Below the pieces are notes generated by a model. It made no database searches. It saw nothing but the letters and a program-made list of their open reading frames with translations, and had not been told where the DNA came from. This document shows, piece by piece, positions 46,926 to 57,125 of a stretch of DNA of 64,000 nucleotides. Made by a program: the position numbers and the translations under genes. Location of the stretch: contig JAALGZ010000060.1 in assembly GCA_015227615.1 (NCBI GenBank), forward strand, positions 95,233-159,232, in the 5' to 3' direction. Each line of letters opens with the position of its first letter. The stretch's first letter is position 1. Origin of the DNA: Labyrinthula sp. Ha. Taxonomy: Eukaryota; Sar; Bigyra; Labyrinthulida; Labyrinthulaceae.

Positions 46926-47792
46926 ATGGATCAGAGTGATTCGGAGAATGTGCAGAGTAAGAAAAGGAAGTGGAATCGACCACGCCACCGGGACAGGAAC
47001 AATTTGGTACAGGCGCTGGGGACAAAGCTTCTTCCACTCAATCGAATAACCCGGACACCCCCCAATCCTATTACTGAATCAACTTCACCATCTCAGACTC
47101 CAAAACGTACAGATACACGTAGCAGATCCCCTAGCGTGCTTCCATTCTCTGCTTTGGATGAACTGAATAGGATCCGTAGAGAGAATAGACGTCTTGAAAA
47201 TCAAAAGGCCACTTTGGAAGATTTTGAATCTCGTCTCAGGGAAAAAGAAATCGCAAATCAGCAGCAGCTAGAGCGAGATAAGGAGAAACTGGCACAAAAG
47301 GAAGCGGAGCTCGACATCAGAGAAAAGGGCTTGGAACTTCTTCTTCCTAAGCAGTAGGCAGCTCAAGATCACAACCTGAAGCAGCTTGAGAACCTTTGAA
47401 GCTGGCACGATAAGCTGGTGGCTAAAGAAATGGAACTCAGCACTCTAGAAGATAACCTGAGACAAGATATCAACGAAATGGAGGAGCGAAAGAGGGGTAA
47501 AGAGGAAAATGAACTACCTGATATTCCTACTGGTTCAAACGAAGCATTGCGTTCGTCGCGTCATAAGCAGAAACAAGATGAACCACGCGATGTAATAAGT
47601 ATAGGGGAAAATGCCAGTAAAATTTCACATCGTGCCACGTCATTATACGACAATTGGTCGGAAACAGGTAGCACATTTTTGGAAAAGGATAAATATAAAG
47701 ACTACCTGGCGATCCTGGATATCAAGCACTACCACAAACACAAGTTACACACGGTTTACCTTTGGTTCAAGTTCAACTTCCGGGAAAATTGA
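46926..47792 (+). pseudogene. Gag-like region of element 1 (broken)
   Basis: A first frame of 143 codons (46,926-47,357) begins MDQSDSENVQ, is basic near the N-terminus and becomes a long charged coiled coil (LDELNRIRRENRRLENQ and onward). A TAG ends it. The same protein character resumes at 47,418-47,792 and, more weakly, to about 48,140. The broken parts would make one Gag with an N-terminal coiled coil. No zinc knuckle was seen. Confidence 0.65.
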
Positions 47793-48459
47793 GGCAACTG
47801 ACGGGGGACAAGATATAGAACTTCTTACACGACTATCGCAACACAGTTAGAAATGTGCCGTCCCTCTCTATTCAATCTTTATTAACGAAGGATGTATCTG
47901 ACTCTCTGGAACAAAGGGGAGTCATTATAGCTTCTTCGGAAGCTATTTTCAATTATCTTACGAGACACCTCATCAACTTTGAGAAAGCAAAACGATTAAG
48001 ATACTTAGGTATATGAGAAAATAATTTAAAATGGCCTTCAGCAAATTTAATTCCTACAGAGCAAATTTACTTATTCTTCGACCAACTTTCTAAAATATTA
48101 AAACATCTGGACAAAGAAGAACTTAGAACACATAAAAAGAAAATATTGCGGAGTGTGATAAACCAAATCCCTTTTTCTTTTGGAATTGAATATCAACAAT
48201 TTGTATTGGTGTCTAAAGGCTATTCTCTATCGAAGCTAAAGTCAATTCTACTGACAAGAAGATTCGTTTTGGAAAGACGAAACTCGAAGTTGGAAGAGAG
48301 AAATACAGTTGAGGTCAGGAAACAGAAGCAGAGAATAAGAAGGGTTGATGACGGAGATTCTATTAAGCAGTCAACCATATCTGGTTCTACTTCTCTGATT
48401 TCGATTCGAGTCAAAAGAGTTGGTGACAAAGCGAGGAGCATATCCCTTCTGTTGAAAAC

Positions 48460-48807
48460 GTGGAGTCTGGTGATTTTATGCAAGTTAAGGGTCTTGCAGA
48501 TACAGGAGCAAACCTTAACGTTGCTGGACTTAGCTCGATGCAGGCATACAAGATCAGGGAGGAAAAACCACAATTCATAAAAAATGTTACTTTTATGGAC
48601 AAGAAGCATATCCCAGTAAAGGCGGTGGTAATTGCACACGTTGTCTTGGTCCAAGATGGATGGAAACTTGACTTAAAAGAACAGCGCTTTTTCTGTGTGG
48701 ATTCCGAACTATGGGACGAGATGATCATAGGCGATCGCACACTTAGATATTTCGGGGTGAAACTCAACATTAAAGACGCCCCAAAAGCTGTTCACATGTA
48801 CAAATAG
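48460..48807 (+). pseudogene. retropepsin-like protease region of element 1
   Basis: A frame of about 115 codons with the aspartic protease motif ADTGANLN near its start and a late EMIIGDRTLRYFGV stretch, equivalent to the ILG-x-D flap/helix region of retropepsins. The active-site Asp is intact, but the frame is separated from flanking Gag and reverse transcriptase by stops. Confidence 0.7.
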
Positions 48808-48837
48808 GGACCTGACAGGGAATTAGATGTAGTTCCT

Positions 48838-49551
48838 GTGCCTCAAAATTATAAAGTCAATCATCATATTCCAACGCAGGACGAGCTTACATATTTTTCT
48901 GCTATATTTCATGATGAAACTGAAGTCTTGAATCAAACATCTTTCAAACACTCTCTCTCAAAATATTCATTTGTATTTATTTCCTTACGACCAGCAAACC
49001 AACATTCTATTTTTTCTTCCTTTTATCAAAATAATTTTCGGTTGGCTGATTCTTTACTATTTACAAATAATCCTGTTTTTATAGATAATACTCAGACCTT
49101 TTTTCAGAATGATTCTTTTATATATTTCTTATTTATTAATACTTCTCACAGAAACTTACCCCTGATACACCAGAGCAGAACCGATATTGTTGAGGAGGCG
49201 GTTGACGTCGAATCTTTACTCATAAATACGCTGCGGAATCTATTGTCAAAAGGGGAACACAATATATCTATAGAATCGGATCCTCTGGATGAAGAGAAAC
49301 TGGAATTAAAACAGATGCTGATCGAAAATGATATAAGAAGGGGTGACCCTATTCCTCTTTCAAAAATCAAAGATAATTACACAGACCACATTCAAAATAT
49401 TTCCCCAGGCGAACCTATTCCACCGATACTTATTTCCAACATGGTGGACAATATGCCTGAGAAATTTAATGAGGTAGGAATAGGTGAAGGGAATATAGAA
49501 AAGGATGAAGAAATCAAAAGTTTAAAGAACATGATGGCTAACAAGCTATAA
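48838..49551 (+). pseudogene. linker region of element 1 polyprotein
   Basis: A 237-codon frame between protease and reverse transcriptase. It is rich in Phe/Asn at first, then acidic, and has no catalytic motif. It corresponds in place to the spacer between protease and reverse transcriptase in element 2 (about residues 500-610 there). It ends in a TAA 34 bases before the reverse transcriptase frame. Confidence 0.55.
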
Positions 49552-49584
49552 ATTTCTACTTTAAATCAAAGTCAAATTAAAGAT

Positions 49585-50388
49585 ATGGTTGATCTCATGA
49601 ATATAAATATTAACAGCTGGGGTATTAAGCAATTGAATGCTCAAATGAGCCTCCTTTCTCCAATAGAAGTTTCTTTGAAACAAGGTTACAGTATCTTGAG
49701 GTCTGATGGATACCACCTTACAGTTGATGAAGAAAACTTTTTAGACTTAAAATTCAAAGCCTTAGAGGCGGCAGGTATAGTTGAGAGATCAACTAATCCC
49801 ACTTGGGGACATCCTGTTTTCGTAGTTGAGAAGAAGTTGGCTAACCCATCAAACTGGGCAGAGTTATTCAACGAGGAAAGGGTAGAGTGGAAATGGGAAA
49901 ATATCTTAAACCGTTATCGCATGGTTGCGAACATGATCCGGTTAAGTAAGATCACAGTTCCAACCTCACTCAATTTGCCTAACCTCGAAAGGCAGTTCCT
50001 TTCTATTACGAACAATTCTTTTTATTTAACACTCAACATCCTTAGTGGCTTTGACTTCTTGCCAACAGCCGAAAAGGATCGGGATATATTTACTTTGGTT
50101 ACAAGGCGCTCCGCTTGGAGAATGAAGGGCGCCCCTATCGGGTGGTCCAACACTCTAACTCTATTTTTTGAGCGCGTAATCACTGAAATTATCAACGCGG
50201 ATGGTGTCGAGGACTTATTTGGAGCCCAATCAAATGGCGTCATCGCGTGGTTAGACGACCTTCTAGTTTATTCACAGTCTTTTGAACAACTTCTGATCAT
50301 ATTTGAAAAACTTTTAAAGCAAGCTGCAAGGAAGCGGGTCCGGTTCAACCTCAGAAAGTGCGGAATATGCTCCCCAACCACCGTTTGA
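49585..50388 (+). pseudogene. reverse transcriptase region of element 1
   Basis: A 267-codon frame with reverse transcriptase blocks: PVFVVEKK, a degenerate NRYRMVANMIRL block, LSGFDFLPT, the MKGAPIGWSNT palm motif and the catalytic WLDDLLVYS. The active-site box has Trp where Ty3/gypsy elements normally have Tyr or Phe; both Asp residues are kept. The expected V-x-D-x-R motif is altered, consistent with decay. A TGA ends the frame before the thumb. Confidence 0.8.
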
Positions 50389-50616
50389 TATGGGCGGGAG
50401 ATACGACAAGGCAGGTGGAACTTCGATCCCGCCTTTTACGATAAGATTCTAAATATGAAGAGACCAGAATACCCCCATCAAATGGCCCAACTAGTATATT
50501 TGGCGAACTGGATCTCACCTAATATTCCTAAGCTCGCTTAGCTTAGGAAGTCTTTTCAACATTATGCCAACCTCAAAGGCAAGAAACTTTCGGAGATAGA
50601 GAAGTTAAAGAAGCCT

Positions 50617-51537
50617 GTGATCTGGACAGATGAGTTGCTTGATGCTTACAAGAAGTTATTAGAAGATATTGTCTCAGCCAGCAAACACTTTCTTTCTACC
50701 TATAATCATGAAGAGCCACTTTTGCTCTTCACTGACAGCTCCCGGGACACTTGGTCCATCGCTGTATTTCAGGATTCTCCGGGCAACGTTACTAATGACG
50801 TCCGCACGTTGCGACCCCGTCCTCTGATATTTCTAAGTGGTGTATTTGCCCCTAGTGAGGTAAGATGACATATACGCTCTAAGGAACTTTATCCACTCAT
50901 CTACGCTTTTGAAAGAATTGACTTCCTTTTCAGGGCCCATATCGGGGGAATCTATGTATATACCGATCACAAGGCGCTTCTTACTGTTGTTAGGGTCAAA
51001 GAAAACAATAAGCGTATTTATTGGGATCGGTTATACCGCTGGATTATTCGCCTTCAATCGGTGGATTTAGTTATATTTCACATAAGCTCAAGTGACAATT
51101 TCGTTTCCGTTTTGCTAACGCGCTGGGCTAAAGAAGAGGAAGAAGGCAGTAGCAAAGTTGCACGTTGTTCTATGGAATTTAAGCTTGAGGACGATCAATT
51201 ATCTACAGAAGAAGATTTAACATTTGAATATCAAAGCTCTACATTTCAAAGGGGAGAAGTTGAAATGCATATCGATATATCTCCATCAGACATCTCTGAA
51301 GTGGAGTTTTCAGAACATGCTCAATATTTAGAATATGAAAGGACATTGGTTAACAGAATACGAAGGACTGCTGATCCGGAAAATAATGCTGACTTCCAAT
51401 CAAGGCCTATTTCTATTTCCACTAATTATTCGGAGATTAAGGAGTACTTATTCTCCGAACACATCTCCTACTTATCCCCATTTTATCCAAGAAACAAGAA
51501 AGTCGAGGTTTCGGCGGAGACAATCATTAATAAGTAG
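50617..51537 (+). pseudogene. RNase H and connection region of element 1
   Basis: Two frames (50,617-50,868 and 51,061-51,537) with readable sequence between them. The RNase H start is LLLFTDSSRDTWS. A segment with SKELYPLIYAFE and YTDHKALL, read through stops between them, supplies the middle. The remainder is an acidic linker before the integrase. It is broken by at least two stops. Confidence 0.65.
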
Positions 51538-51576
51538 AAGGACTTACCTGAAGATTTTATAGCTGAGTGTACGGAA

Positions 51577-54524
51577 GTGGATGGCTTACTTCATTTTCAG
51601 AAGAAACTTGCTATTCCGCGAGGTTTACTTGGCCATTTCCTAGTAAAGAACCACATGGACAAGTGCCACCCATCCTTGGCAGCGGAAAAGAAATCAATCT
51701 CTAATGTCTATTTTTACGGGATTCTCAAAAGTGAATTGCTAGAGTTATTGAAGTCTTTCCGACAAAGATGTCTACACTGTCAAAGAGAGCCTCATATTCT
51801 ACGTCGCCCATATAATCTCACACATCTCGCTAAAAGATCGCGTGAGATTCTTAGGGCCGATTATCTTTATGTAAACAGTACTGGTTACATACTAGTCATT
51901 ATGGATCCATGTACTAGAAAACTTATGTTATTTTATTCTGAAGCACCAACAGCTAAAGATATGGCCGATGCCTTAATGCAATGGCGCTCTGATCTGGGTT
52001 TTAGTGATTATTTCTTGGTGATAACTGATAATGGTTCGCATTTTTCAAACCATTTACCCAAAGCACTTTCAAAGAATATTGGGTTCGAGCAATTATTTTC
52101 CGTGGCATATTCACCGTGGACAAATGGCTCGGTTGAAGTTATAAACTCAGCTATTTTACGATGCATAAAAAGCCTAATCTCTCAATATAGGCTTCATGAG
52201 TCCGAATGGCCTAAATTACTTACTATTATTTCATATATTATAAATAACAAACCATCTGATCGAAGGTTAAACAAATCTCCCAACGATTTATTTCTGTATT
52301 ACAAACTTACGACACCTCTTCTCCAACAATCTCCTAAACATTCTTCAATTTCATTAGCCAACAATGTTAAAGAGCCATTGTATGTTTCTACTCTTATTGT
52401 ACAAGCTGATGAAATCATGGGTATTATTCATTCCGTTCAGGATGAAGTTTATACTGAAGTAAAATTTAAGCGGGATATGGAAAATAGTCGTCTAAATAAG
52501 AAGAGGAAGATTATATTTCAGTTTTCACAGGGTGACTATGTACTCGTTTCTGAATACGGTACCCTTAATGCGAAAGAGAAAACGCGCCTTAATTGGATTG
52601 GCCCTTACCAGGTCACAAACATTATCAGCAAAGATGTCTATGAGGTAGAGAGCCTTTTAGGAAAAAGAAGAATCATCCATGCTTCACGTCTATGGTTTTA
52701 TTCAGATGAAAAACCTCTTGGCAACAAAAACCTTAAGGCTCTATTCGTTCACAATTTTCAAAGTTTAGAGATCAACAGGATAAAGAAGATTCAATTATTT
52801 TCTTCCCCTTCAGTGGAATATAGGGTTCGTGTGTCTTGGCTGGGGTTTTCAGCTGAAAGCGACACATGGAAACCGCTGGATACGATTTATCGTGATGTTC
52901 CTCTACCCGTACGGGATTTTGTCAATAAAATCAAAAACAAATATAGGAAAGATGCATTATTATCCCACTTACAAAATTTGGATGCTACATCTCAGAGGGG
53001 GAATACAAATATTAGAAGAGCAAACCTTCTGAACTTTAAAGCTACTACTAATTTTAATTTAAATGAAACAAGAAATACACTGGGTTGGTTTGACGAAGAA
53101 AAGAACATTTTATGTTGCCTTATAAAAAAGTTTGGCTGTGGAAATTACGACAAATATAACATGAATTCTCATTTACCATACCTAACCAAGCAACAAGTCA
53201 CTACCCAGATTCAGAGCATTTTAAATCTCCAGGCTATTAGCATATTCCACAATTTAAAGTTTGATTTATTTGAGGCTCGTGAATATTTACGCACTGAACT
53301 TGGAATTAATAAATTTCACAAAAACTTACCAGGAAAAGCAAACATGTTCTCAGAGAAAGATGCCTTTTTAAAGCAATTCAAGAAGATTTTATGCAAGAAG
53401 AATTATGAAGATCTTCCCATTCCTTATTTTAGAAGAATTAATGATTTACGACACATACAGCTTTTACTTTCCGAAGTTGATTTAGAGAGTACTCAGGGCT
53501 TTATTAAGAAATATAGTCTCAATATTTCTATTCTTAAGAAGAAGTTATCAGATCATACTTCACAATTGAAAGAAATTTATATTCACAATAAAGAATCTTT
53601 GGACACTTTTTATTCAATTATTAGCATCAATGATGATTTTTGGACGACTCTTAGCAGCTACTGGTGCACAGTTAGAGGTTCTGAGGGGAGTTCAAGCCTA
53701 TTTACTACTTCTAGTTCACAATATTCTATCTCTGAAGGCCAGTTTTCGGTCTCGATGGAACTTCACGAAGAAGATGTAGTTATCACACTATTGGACCTTG
53801 ATAAAGTCTCCAAGGTTATTTTAAACTATCAGGGTGGAAACTTATTCCAAATCGCCGGAACGACTTTAAAGATTTATTTTAAACCTGACCATTCCAGAGT
53901 TATTTTGGAAAATATATTCAGTATGACTTATTCGCATCCCACTAGAAGCTCGGATATATACACCCTCGCCGTGATGGACCCGCCATGGAAAGTTGGTGTT
54001 TCGAATCCCACTAGAGGGTTACTCTGGACTACCCAACCTTTTCTTTAGAAAAATTCTCAAAAATTACACTACCTTTAATCAACTTTCCCTATGGTTCACT
54101 CCTATTTATTTGGGTAACTAATTACTCCTATTACACGGTATTGAAGTGGGCTAACTCTCTTAAATATTACCTGATCGACAGCATCGCATGGATTAAAAGA
54201 AATAATTCTGGCAAGTTACACAAAAGTCTTGGCTACATCCTACAACATAGCAAGGAACTCTGCCTCATACTCATACGAAAAGAAAACGAAAAATTAACTT
54301 ACTCTGACACCTTCTTCGAGATATTCGCTAAAGAACATTCTAACTTAATTTGGGCTCAGCCTGAGAAGCCTTCGATGAAAACAGAAGTGTTCTATTCTCT
54401 GTTGGACCGAAGTTTTCCTCAGCATAACAAAATTGAGTTTTTTGCACGTACTAACATTGTGCGATGCAACTGGACATCAACGGGATTAGATCTTACACCA
54501 TCCTTTCACGTGAACTATTTCTAA
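51577..54524 (+). pseudogene. integrase-chromodomain-SANT-MT-A70 region of element 1
   Basis: An open frame of 823 codons (51,577-54,048) holds an integrase with H-x4-H, a CLHC finger and the D, D(35)E triad (ADYLYV, ITDNGSH, GSVEVIN), a GPY module (WIGPYQV), a chromodomain (VRVSWLGFSAESDTWKP) and a SANT/Myb-like module (LGWFDEEKNILCCLIKKFG). It ends just after MDPPWKVG, the DPPW catalytic motif of MT-A70 methyltransferases. A one-base frameshift near 54,013 puts the rest of the methyltransferase (FIWVTN, IAWIKRN, KIEFFARTN) in another frame up to a TAA at 54,524. The FGR motif of METTL3-type enzymes is FAR here. Confidence 0.85.
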
Positions 54525-54552
54525 CCCTGTTGGATCCCTTATTCCGGTGGAA

Positions 54553-54757
54553 TCTCTCTCCCAGTTTTGGGTTACTGTTCCTATGCCCGGAAACTGCGGA
54601 GAGTTTACCTGTACTATAGTGTCTGTTATAGATCTAAGGTAACACTGTAATAGTTATCGTTTGACATATCGTATTTCTTAACCGTTAACACACAATCTAA
54701 CAAGAAGGACTTTTCAAATCTCTAAATCCAAAGTCACCGTGACGCGAGATAAAGACA
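54553..54757 (+). repeat. right LTR of element 1
   Basis: Direct repeat of the left LTR, 205 bp, eight substitutions. Followed by CGCA, matching the left flank. Confidence 0.9.
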
Positions 54758-54761
54758 CGCA
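54758..54761. repeat. candidate target site duplication, right
   Basis: CGCA immediately after the right LTR, equal to the four bases before the left LTR. Confidence 0.45.
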
Positions 54762-54818
54762 AGAACAGCAGTTCGAAACTAAAACTGCACTTAGTAAAAT
54801 AAACTCTAAGGCTAGAAG

Positions 54819-55664
54819 ATGTTTTTAACAAAAAAAGAAATGAATAATTCAAAGGAATTAGAAACCAACAAAGGTGAACCAGGATTCATATATGTTGAAG
54901 AAGCTAAAACAAACCCTTCTACGAGTAATATAGCTCTGAAGTATCTACTTCTTTTTTGTGCTTTAGTTCTCTTGGGTGGATTTCTTGGACTCAGCATAGG
55001 TTCAGATGATGAAAAATAGTTTACAAGAAACTGTCCAACTGCTTCTCCCACTGCAAATCCAACTGCATCACCAACTCAAGCACCAACTGAGAATTTACCC
55101 TTAGAAGAAAGATGTTCATCTGTTGACATTGGAGAAAAAATCCAATATTTAAGAAGTGATTTTATCACCATAATTTTTGAATCAGAGTTGAGTATTGATC
55201 AATGCACAGCTGTACTTAAAGTAGCACACGAAGTTTCTCAAATCTATAATAAAACTGGAAACTGGAAAATATTCCGACGTTCAAGAGCTGAATGCTTCCT
55301 TGATACACTTCCAGATGCAGAAGGGCCATCTAATTTATTAGTTTTTGAGGAAGGTGAATATCCGCTTGATTTAACAGTAGTTTTTGGTTTTGATCACATT
55401 GCTACTTATGACGAAGATGACTATGGATATTTTGTATGTATTTCTTATTCAGAATATTTTTAGTTACTGAAGTACTCTGGTCAGGGATCACTTTTCTATG
55501 GACCTTATATGGGAGGTGCTTGGTTTATGGCAATAGGTGATCCTAATGAGTTTAATGAGCTCGTTTTAGATATAATGTTTAAGTTAGCATCTTATAGGAT
55601 AGAAGATGAAGAAAGTGACACTGTGGGTAACGAGCCAAGTTTTTACTCTAATATGATTTATTAA
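54819..55664 (+). pseudogene. membrane-anchored Pro/Thr-stalk protein, broken copy 1
   Basis: Exons 54,819-55,433 and 55,464-55,664 flank a 30-nt GT-AG intron. The product has a short charged N-terminus, one transmembrane segment at about 40-61 (LKYLLLFCALVLLGGFLGL), a PT-x-SPT/PT-x-NPT stalk and a Cys-containing outer domain of about 180 residues. A TAG codon at 55,017 sits between the membrane segment and the stalk, while everything after it stays in frame, so this is probably one nonsense change. Pro-Thr stalks of this kind are typical of secreted or wall-linked proteins of algae and stramenopiles. The function is unknown. It lies 61 bp after element 1 and tail-to-tail with a paralog. Confidence 0.7.
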
Positions 55665-55887
55665 AAAGATATGTAGATATAAATTAAGCAATTTTCTGTA
55701 TTTAACAGTGTTGTTAAGATTTAAATCTTCTTCACTCTCTTTTTAATGCACAGCTAAAAGATGAGTTCTTGCAAAAGTGTAAGTACATAAAGATAGTTTA
55801 CTTAGTAAATGTATTCTGAAAAGAAGTCAACAAAAATAGTATATTCTTTACAATTCTTCTAAAGAGCTACTTACTTAGTATTTGATC

Positions 55888-56578
55888 TTACTCTTTATAA
55901 ATAAAAATGTCTCCTACAAAACTATCTACTTTTGGTACATTAGATTCATGGTTGATTAGATTTCTTGAAGGTTCATATTCTGACTTAGGAGGAACTATAT
56001 CTCCGATAAATAACATATACTCAAGAACACTTTCTTCAAAACTTCCTTCGAAATAATCCAACTCATCAATATTATAATAAATATATCCAGCGTAGGCAGC
56101 AGGATATAAAGATCCTGTTGCATTTCTTCTTCCAGCCTAAAATGTATAAATAAAAAGAATTATACAGCGGATATTAATCTAGAAAATGATTTTCTAGGTG
56201 CAATAGCTATTCCAACTCTTAAAACAATAATTAATTCATTAGGAACATAAATTTGTACATCTTTGATATCAGCTCCACCAAAGAGATCGGAATAATAAAG
56301 TCCTTCTGTCAGGGAAAAGTGCTCATTACCAGTTTGATCAAAGTATCTAGATACTTGCCCAGCGATTGCTGAAAAAGTAAGACATTGTTTCACAGAAACA
56401 TCAGACGCAAAGACAAGGGTAATAAAATCTCCTTCAGAACACTGTAACTTATCTCCAGTTTCAAGTTGTTCACAATTCTCTTCTAAAGAGGTTTCTCTCG
56501 TTGGTTTCTCTCGTTGGTTTCAATGTAGGTTTTGGAGTTGGTAAAAAAGTAGGTTGTTGGAAAGAATCACTTGGGGTA
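55888..56578 (-). pseudogene. membrane-anchored Pro/Thr-stalk protein, broken copy 2
   Basis: Paralog of the neighbouring plus-strand gene: the same domain beginning C-E-x2-ETGDKLQCSEGDFITLVF against C-S-SVDIGEKIQYLRSDFITIIF, and an intron at the same place (29 nt, 56,137-56,165). Three lesions are visible. The 5' part with the membrane segment is missing where element 2 begins at 56,579. A 13-bp tandem duplication (56,490-56,502 and 56,503-56,515) shifts the frame in the stalk. The coding sequence now runs straight into the LTR. The lost 5' half should lie beyond the right LTR, outside this window. Confidence 0.75.
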
Positions 56579-56817
56579 TGTTCATCGATGTTTTTCTCCT
56601 ATGAATTTACATTTGTTGATATAAATTAAAAACGAGATATCGTTAGTTACGATTGAGGGATGACATGGTCATTTGAAAATTTTGGTATAGGTATTCTGCA
56701 TAATATGGTGCTGGAACTGAGTTGAAATATACAATATTCAGGAAAGTTGAAAGTAGTATTTGACATATATTTTCCGTTTTTTACTAACTGTTAAGCGATA
56801 TAAAAAAAGAGAAAAAG
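56579..56817 (+). repeat. left LTR of element 2 (minimum extent)
   Basis: Matches 63,752-64,000. The right boundary cannot be fixed because the other copy is cut by the window end; the LTR may extend towards 57,100. It contains A/T-rich TATATAAA-like stretches that could be its promoter. Confidence 0.88.
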
Positions 56818-57125
56818 AGTTTTTTAGTGAATTATAAAAGGAAGTTTATTGAGTTTATATCTAACGCGAAACCCTATTTTATTGGATCTGAGGTCTTTTA
56901 CAAGGTCCAAGTTGTGTTTGTGATTGGTTTTTTCTTCCGCGGACGTCTTAAGAGTAATTTACAGGAAGACGATAAACGCAATATTGCAATATTGTATACT
57001 TAGGGAAGAACCATCATATATTTTTTATTGGGTTTTAAAGAAGGTTTTATTAATAAGCTTACCTGCTATTCAAGATTTACGGCAATTTATTTTCAAGAGA
57101 AGCTACTTTGGAGTGGGAAGTAGAT

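Larger units (their letters stand above)
46697..54757 (+). mobile_element. decayed Ty3/gypsy-like LTR retrotransposon, element 1
   Basis: Bounded by 205-bp direct LTRs and possibly a CGCA duplication. Inside, on the plus strand, are Gag-like, aspartic protease, reverse transcriptase, RNase H, integrase, chromodomain, SANT-like and MT-A70 methyltransferase segments. Protease before reverse transcriptase, RNase H before integrase, and a chromodomain after the integrase are the order of chromodomain Ty3/gypsy elements. Several stops and frameshifts break the polyprotein, so it is not autonomous now. The two LTRs differ at eight sites by eye (about 4%), so it is older than element 2. Confidence 0.9.

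Noticed and set aside
55017-55019. TAG as a sense codon (reassigned code) to rescue the stalk gene
   Set aside because: TAG ends several intact genes here (the coiled-coil protein, the helical protein's last frame before its intron, the Acl4-like gene, Lon, the lipase), so the code looks standard; a nonsense change is simpler.
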